NCBI GenBank assembly: GCA_016929365.1
Contig: JAFGIZ010000258.1
Coordinates: 1 to 7,824 of the forward strand
DNA length: 7,824 nucleotides
Origin: Lentisphaerota bacterium
GTDB lineage: Bacteria > Verrucomicrobiota > Kiritimatiellia > UBA8416 > JAFGIZ01
Reading direction: 5' to 3'
Position numbers and translations under genes: made by a program. Below, in pieces: positions 6,105-7,824 of the stretch (position 1 is the stretch's first letter; every line of letters starts with the position of its first letter). The notes under the pieces were generated by a model. The model ran no database searches, had not been told where the DNA came from, and saw nothing but the letters and a program-made list of their open reading frames with translations.

Positions 6105-6550
6105 CAGTCTTCCGTGCCCTCACACCGGCCGCCCGCCGCTTCGATTTTCCGCCGTGCCGCGGCGCTGACCGCGTCGACCTTGACCGTCAGGGCGCGGTCC
6201 AGCTCGCCGCCGCCCAGCACCTTCACGCCGTCCCAGCGGCCCCGCACCAGCCCGCGCGCCCGCAAGGCCCCGGCCGTCACTTCCGCGCCCGCGTCGAACG
6301 CCGACAAGGCGCCCACGTTCACCGGGGCGTACCGCGTTCCCGACGGGTTCGTGAACCCGCGCTTGGGAACGCGCCGAATGAGGGGCATCTGCCCCCCTTC
6401 AAAACCCGCCTTATGCTTATGCCCCTTGCGCGCCATCTGGCCCTTGTGGCCCCGCCCGCAGGTCTTTCCGCTGCCGGACCCCATGCCCGATCCGACCCGC
6501 TTGCGCCGGTGCCGCGCACCCGGCCGAGGCGTTAATGCGTGCAACTTCAT
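6104..6550 (-). CDS. rplO: 50S ribosomal protein L15 (uL15)
   Basis: L15 is a late-assembling protein of the large subunit, with a long extension that threads into 23S rRNA. The 148-residue product starts MKLHALTPRPGARHRRKRVG. It has the Gly/Lys-rich segment GSGMGSGSGKTCGRGHKGQ at about 20-38, then FEGGQMPLIRRVPKRGF at about 50-66, both diagnostic. The C-terminal globular part contains LTVKVDAVSAAARRKIEAAGG, the usual ending where the last helix precedes a Gly-Gly. The ATG overlaps the rpsE stop as ATGA. In the textbook order rpmD (L30) lies between rpsE and rplO, but here there is no room for it. Confidence 0.98.
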   Translation of the reverse strand: MKLHALTPRPGARHRRKRVGSGMGSGSGKTCGRGHKGQMARKGHKHKAGFEGGQMPLIRRVPKRGFTNPSGTRYAPVNVGALSAFDAGAEVTAGALRARGLVRGRWDGVKVLGGGELDRALTVKVDAVSAAARRKIEAAGGRCEGTED

Positions 6551-7110
6551 ACCCCCGCCTCCACTGCGGCCGCCTCCGCCCCCGCGGACCCGTTACCGCC
6601 GGCCGGCGCCGCTTCCGGCAGCCCCCGCTCGGCGCGAATCTCCGCCTCCGAACGCAACTGCATCAGCGCGGCGAAGGTGGCCTTGACGACGTTCAACCTG
6701 TTGTTGCTGCCCAGCGACTTCGCCAGCACGTCCCGTATGCCCGCCGCGGCCAGGACGTCCCGCATGCCCCCGCCGGCAATCACGCCCGTGCCGGGGGACG
6801 CCGGTCGCAGCAGGATCCGCGCCCCGTCATGCTCCCCCTGGACTTCGTGGGGAATGGTGCGATCCCGCATCGTCACGGGGACCAGCGCCTTCTTGGCCGC
6901 CTCGGTGCCCTTCCGGATCGCCTCGGCAACCTCGTTGGCCTTGCCGAATCCATAGCCGACCCGGCCGTTTCCGTCGCCGGCCACGACGACCGCGCTGAAA
7001 CTGAAACGCCGGCCGCCCTTGACCACCTTCGAACAGCGGTTCACAAAGACAACCCGTTCCTCCAGCTCCGGCCGGCCCTCGTCGCTTTCCTTTCGTCCGT
7101 ATCTGTTCAT
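6547..7110 (-). CDS. rpsE: 30S ribosomal protein S5 (uS5)
   Basis: S5 lies at the mRNA entry side of the small subunit and affects decoding fidelity and spectinomycin sensitivity. The 187-residue protein has the N-terminal double-stranded-RNA-binding-like domain with NRCSKVVKGGRRFSFSAVV at 24-42; its KGG loop (31-33) corresponds to the spectinomycin-site loop of E. coli S5. VGYGFGKANEV follows at 51-61. The C-terminal domain has SPGTGVIAGGGMRDVLAAAG at 105-124 and SNNRLNVVKATF at 135-146. The last 22 residues (166-187) are an Ala/Gly/Glu-rich tail beyond the conserved core. The ATG at 7110 overlaps the rplR stop as ATGA and matches the family start. The frame stays open further upstream to 7374, but that stretch is antisense-like shadow sequence over rplR. 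Confidence 0.98.
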   Translation of the reverse strand: MNRYGRKESDEGRPELEERVVFVNRCSKVVKGGRRFSFSAVVVAGDGNGRVGYGFGKANEVAEAIRKGTEAAKKALVPVTMRDRTIPHEVQGEHDGARILLRPASPGTGVIAGGGMRDVLAAAGIRDVLAKSLGSNNRLNVVKATFAALMQLRSEAEIRAERGLPEAAPAGGNGSAGAEAAAVEAGV

Positions 7111-7454
7111 AGCGTCAACCCCCCCGCCTGCGCGCCCTCCACGAACGCCTTCACCCGGCCGTGATACCGGAACCCGCCCCGGTCGAACACGACTTTCCGA
7201 ATCCCCTTGCCCGACGCCAGCTCGGCCGCCCGGCCGCCCAGCTCGCGCGCCAGGTCCACCGTCACGTTCCGGTCCGCGTCGCTCGACACCGCGCCCAGCG
7301 TCAGCGACCGGTCGTCGTCCACAAACTGGGCCTGCATGCGCCGGTTGGACAGATTTACCGCCATGCGGGGACAATCCGCCGTCCCGTGCACCTTCCGGCG
7401 CACGCGCCGGTGCCGCCGCTGCCGATACGCTTTCCTGCTCTTGCCTTTTGTCAT
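7107..7454 (-). CDS. rplR: 50S ribosomal protein L18 (uL18)
   Basis: L18 binds 5S rRNA and anchors it, with L5, in the central protuberance of the large subunit. The product of 115 residues has the basic N-terminus RQRRHRRVRRKVHG at 11-24. Next come RMAVNLSNRRMQAQFVDDD at 30-48 and the closing signature KVVFDRGGFRYHGRVKAFVE at 87-106, followed by GAQAGGL. I chose the ATG at 7454, which has a G-rich Shine-Dalgarno (run of six Gs, 9 nt upstream). An in-frame GTG at 7463 would add three residues and cannot be excluded. It follows rplF by 21 bp, and its stop overlaps the rpsE start, so the two are translationally coupled. Confidence 0.97.
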   Translation of the reverse strand: MTKGKSRKAYRQRRHRRVRRKVHGTADCPRMAVNLSNRRMQAQFVDDDRSLTLGAVSSDADRNVTVDLARELGGRAAELASGKGIRKVVFDRGGFRYHGRVKAFVEGAQAGGLTL

Positions 7455-7475
7455 TCCGGTCACACCCCCCGGGTC

Positions 7476-7824
7476 CTACGCCACTGTCTTGCCGACCTTC
7501 CGCCGGACCTGCTCGTCCTTGTACTGGATACCCTTGCCCTTGTAGGGCTCCACCGGATAAAACGCGCGCAGCCGCGCCGCCGCCGCGCCGACCGCCTGCT
7601 TGTCGGGGCCCGTCACCGCCAGCGCCGTACCGCCCTCGACCGCCACCGTCACGCCGTCGGGCACCGTGTACTCGACGGGCGAAGCGAACCCGAGCGTCAG
7701 AACCACCTGGCGCCCCTGCACCGCCGCCCGGAAACCCGTCCCGTTGATGACCAGGTCCTTACGGTATCCCCGGGATACGCCTTCGATCATGTTCGCCACC
7801 AGGCTGCGCGCCAGGCCGTGGAAC
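7476..7824 (-). CDS. rplF: 50S ribosomal protein L6 (uL6), C-terminal 115 aa; 5' end beyond the window
   Basis: L6 sits near the factor-binding site and the sarcin-ricin loop of the large subunit. The window holds only the C-terminal two-thirds or so of a protein normally near 180 residues. Visible landmarks are HGLARSLVANMIEGVSRGY at the cut end, INGTGFRAAVQGRQVVLTLG after it, and the C-terminal signature YPVEPYKGKGIQYKDEQVRRK followed by VGKTVA. The true start lies to the right of position 7824; the GTG at 7799 is an internal valine codon, not a start. In the usual order the genes further upstream would be rpsH, rpsN and rplE. The promoter of the whole cluster is not in this window. Confidence 0.97.
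   Translation of the reverse strand, partial: FHGLARSLVANMIEGVSRGYRKDLVINGTGFRAAVQGRQVVLTLGFASPVEYTVPDGVTVAVEGGTALAVTGPDKQAVGAAAARLRAFYPVEPYKGKGIQYKDEQVRRKVGKTVA

Noticed and set aside
4519..6123. A 534-codon minus-strand frame overlapping secY in another frame
   Set aside because: It is a frame-shifted shadow of secY: Gly/Asp/Arg-rich, low complexity and without family motifs.
3993..6686. An 897-codon open frame on the plus strand, antisense to map, secY, rplO and the 3' end of rpsE
   Set aside because: It is extremely rich in Arg, His, Pro and Gln with no recognisable domain and runs across four well-identified genes. Lack of stops is expected opposite GC-rich coding sequence.
7111..7374. 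Upstream extension of the S5 reading frame to a start at 7374
   Set aside because: The extension overlaps rplR and has no S5-like sequence. The ATG at 7110, with the ATGA overlap, matches the family N-terminus.
7788..7799. GTG at 7799 as the start of L6
   Set aside because: The conserved L6 sequence HGLARSL continues upstream to the window edge, so the gene is simply cut off.

Overview
This window is the distal half of a bacterial spc-alpha ribosomal protein operon. Every gene I can support lies on the minus strand, so transcription runs from position 7824 towards position 1. The order is rplF (L6, 5' part missing) - rplR (L18) - rpsE (S5) - rplO (L15) - secY - map - rpmJ (L36) - rpsM (S13) - rpsK (S11) - rpsD (S4) - rpoA - rplQ (L17). 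A separate gene follows: the 5' end of a type II secretion/type IV pilus inner-membrane platform protein (GspF/PilC family), cut by the left edge.

The DNA is G+C-rich, which explains the many long open frames on the plus strand, including one of about 2.7 kb antisense to map, secY and rplO. None of these resembles a protein. The RpoA and S13 N-termini look to me like those of the Planctomycetota-Verrucomicrobiota-Chlamydiota (PVC) bacteria, perhaps Verrucomicrobiota or Kiritimatiellota. That placement is by memory of sequence style and is tentative. S4 and L36 are both the zinc-binding (four-ligand) forms.

Layout: 7824-6104 is tightly coupled. rplR/rpsE and rpsE/rplO share ATGA overlaps and rplO/secY share TGATG. 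6104-3990 holds secY and map, the export channel and the enzyme that trims nascent N-termini. 3918-575 is the alpha-operon part, ending with RNA polymerase alpha and L17. 574-447 is a transition zone with two GC-rich stem-loops after rplQ and a plausible sigma70-type promoter for the GspF/PilC gene (446-1).

Departures from the textbook operon: rpmD (L30) is missing between rpsE and rplO; adk is missing between secY and map; infA is missing between map and rpmJ. S11 carries an acidic, Ala/Glu-rich N-terminal extension of about 55 residues, and its own good ribosome binding site shows it is translated. Two non-coding intervals have structure worth a look: a 62-nt near-perfect hairpin between rpsD and rpoA, and a palindrome followed by seven Ts just before rpmJ. 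Otherwise this is conserved housekeeping DNA. I see no mobile element, CRISPR array, tRNA or rRNA, and no convincing undescribed multi-gene system.
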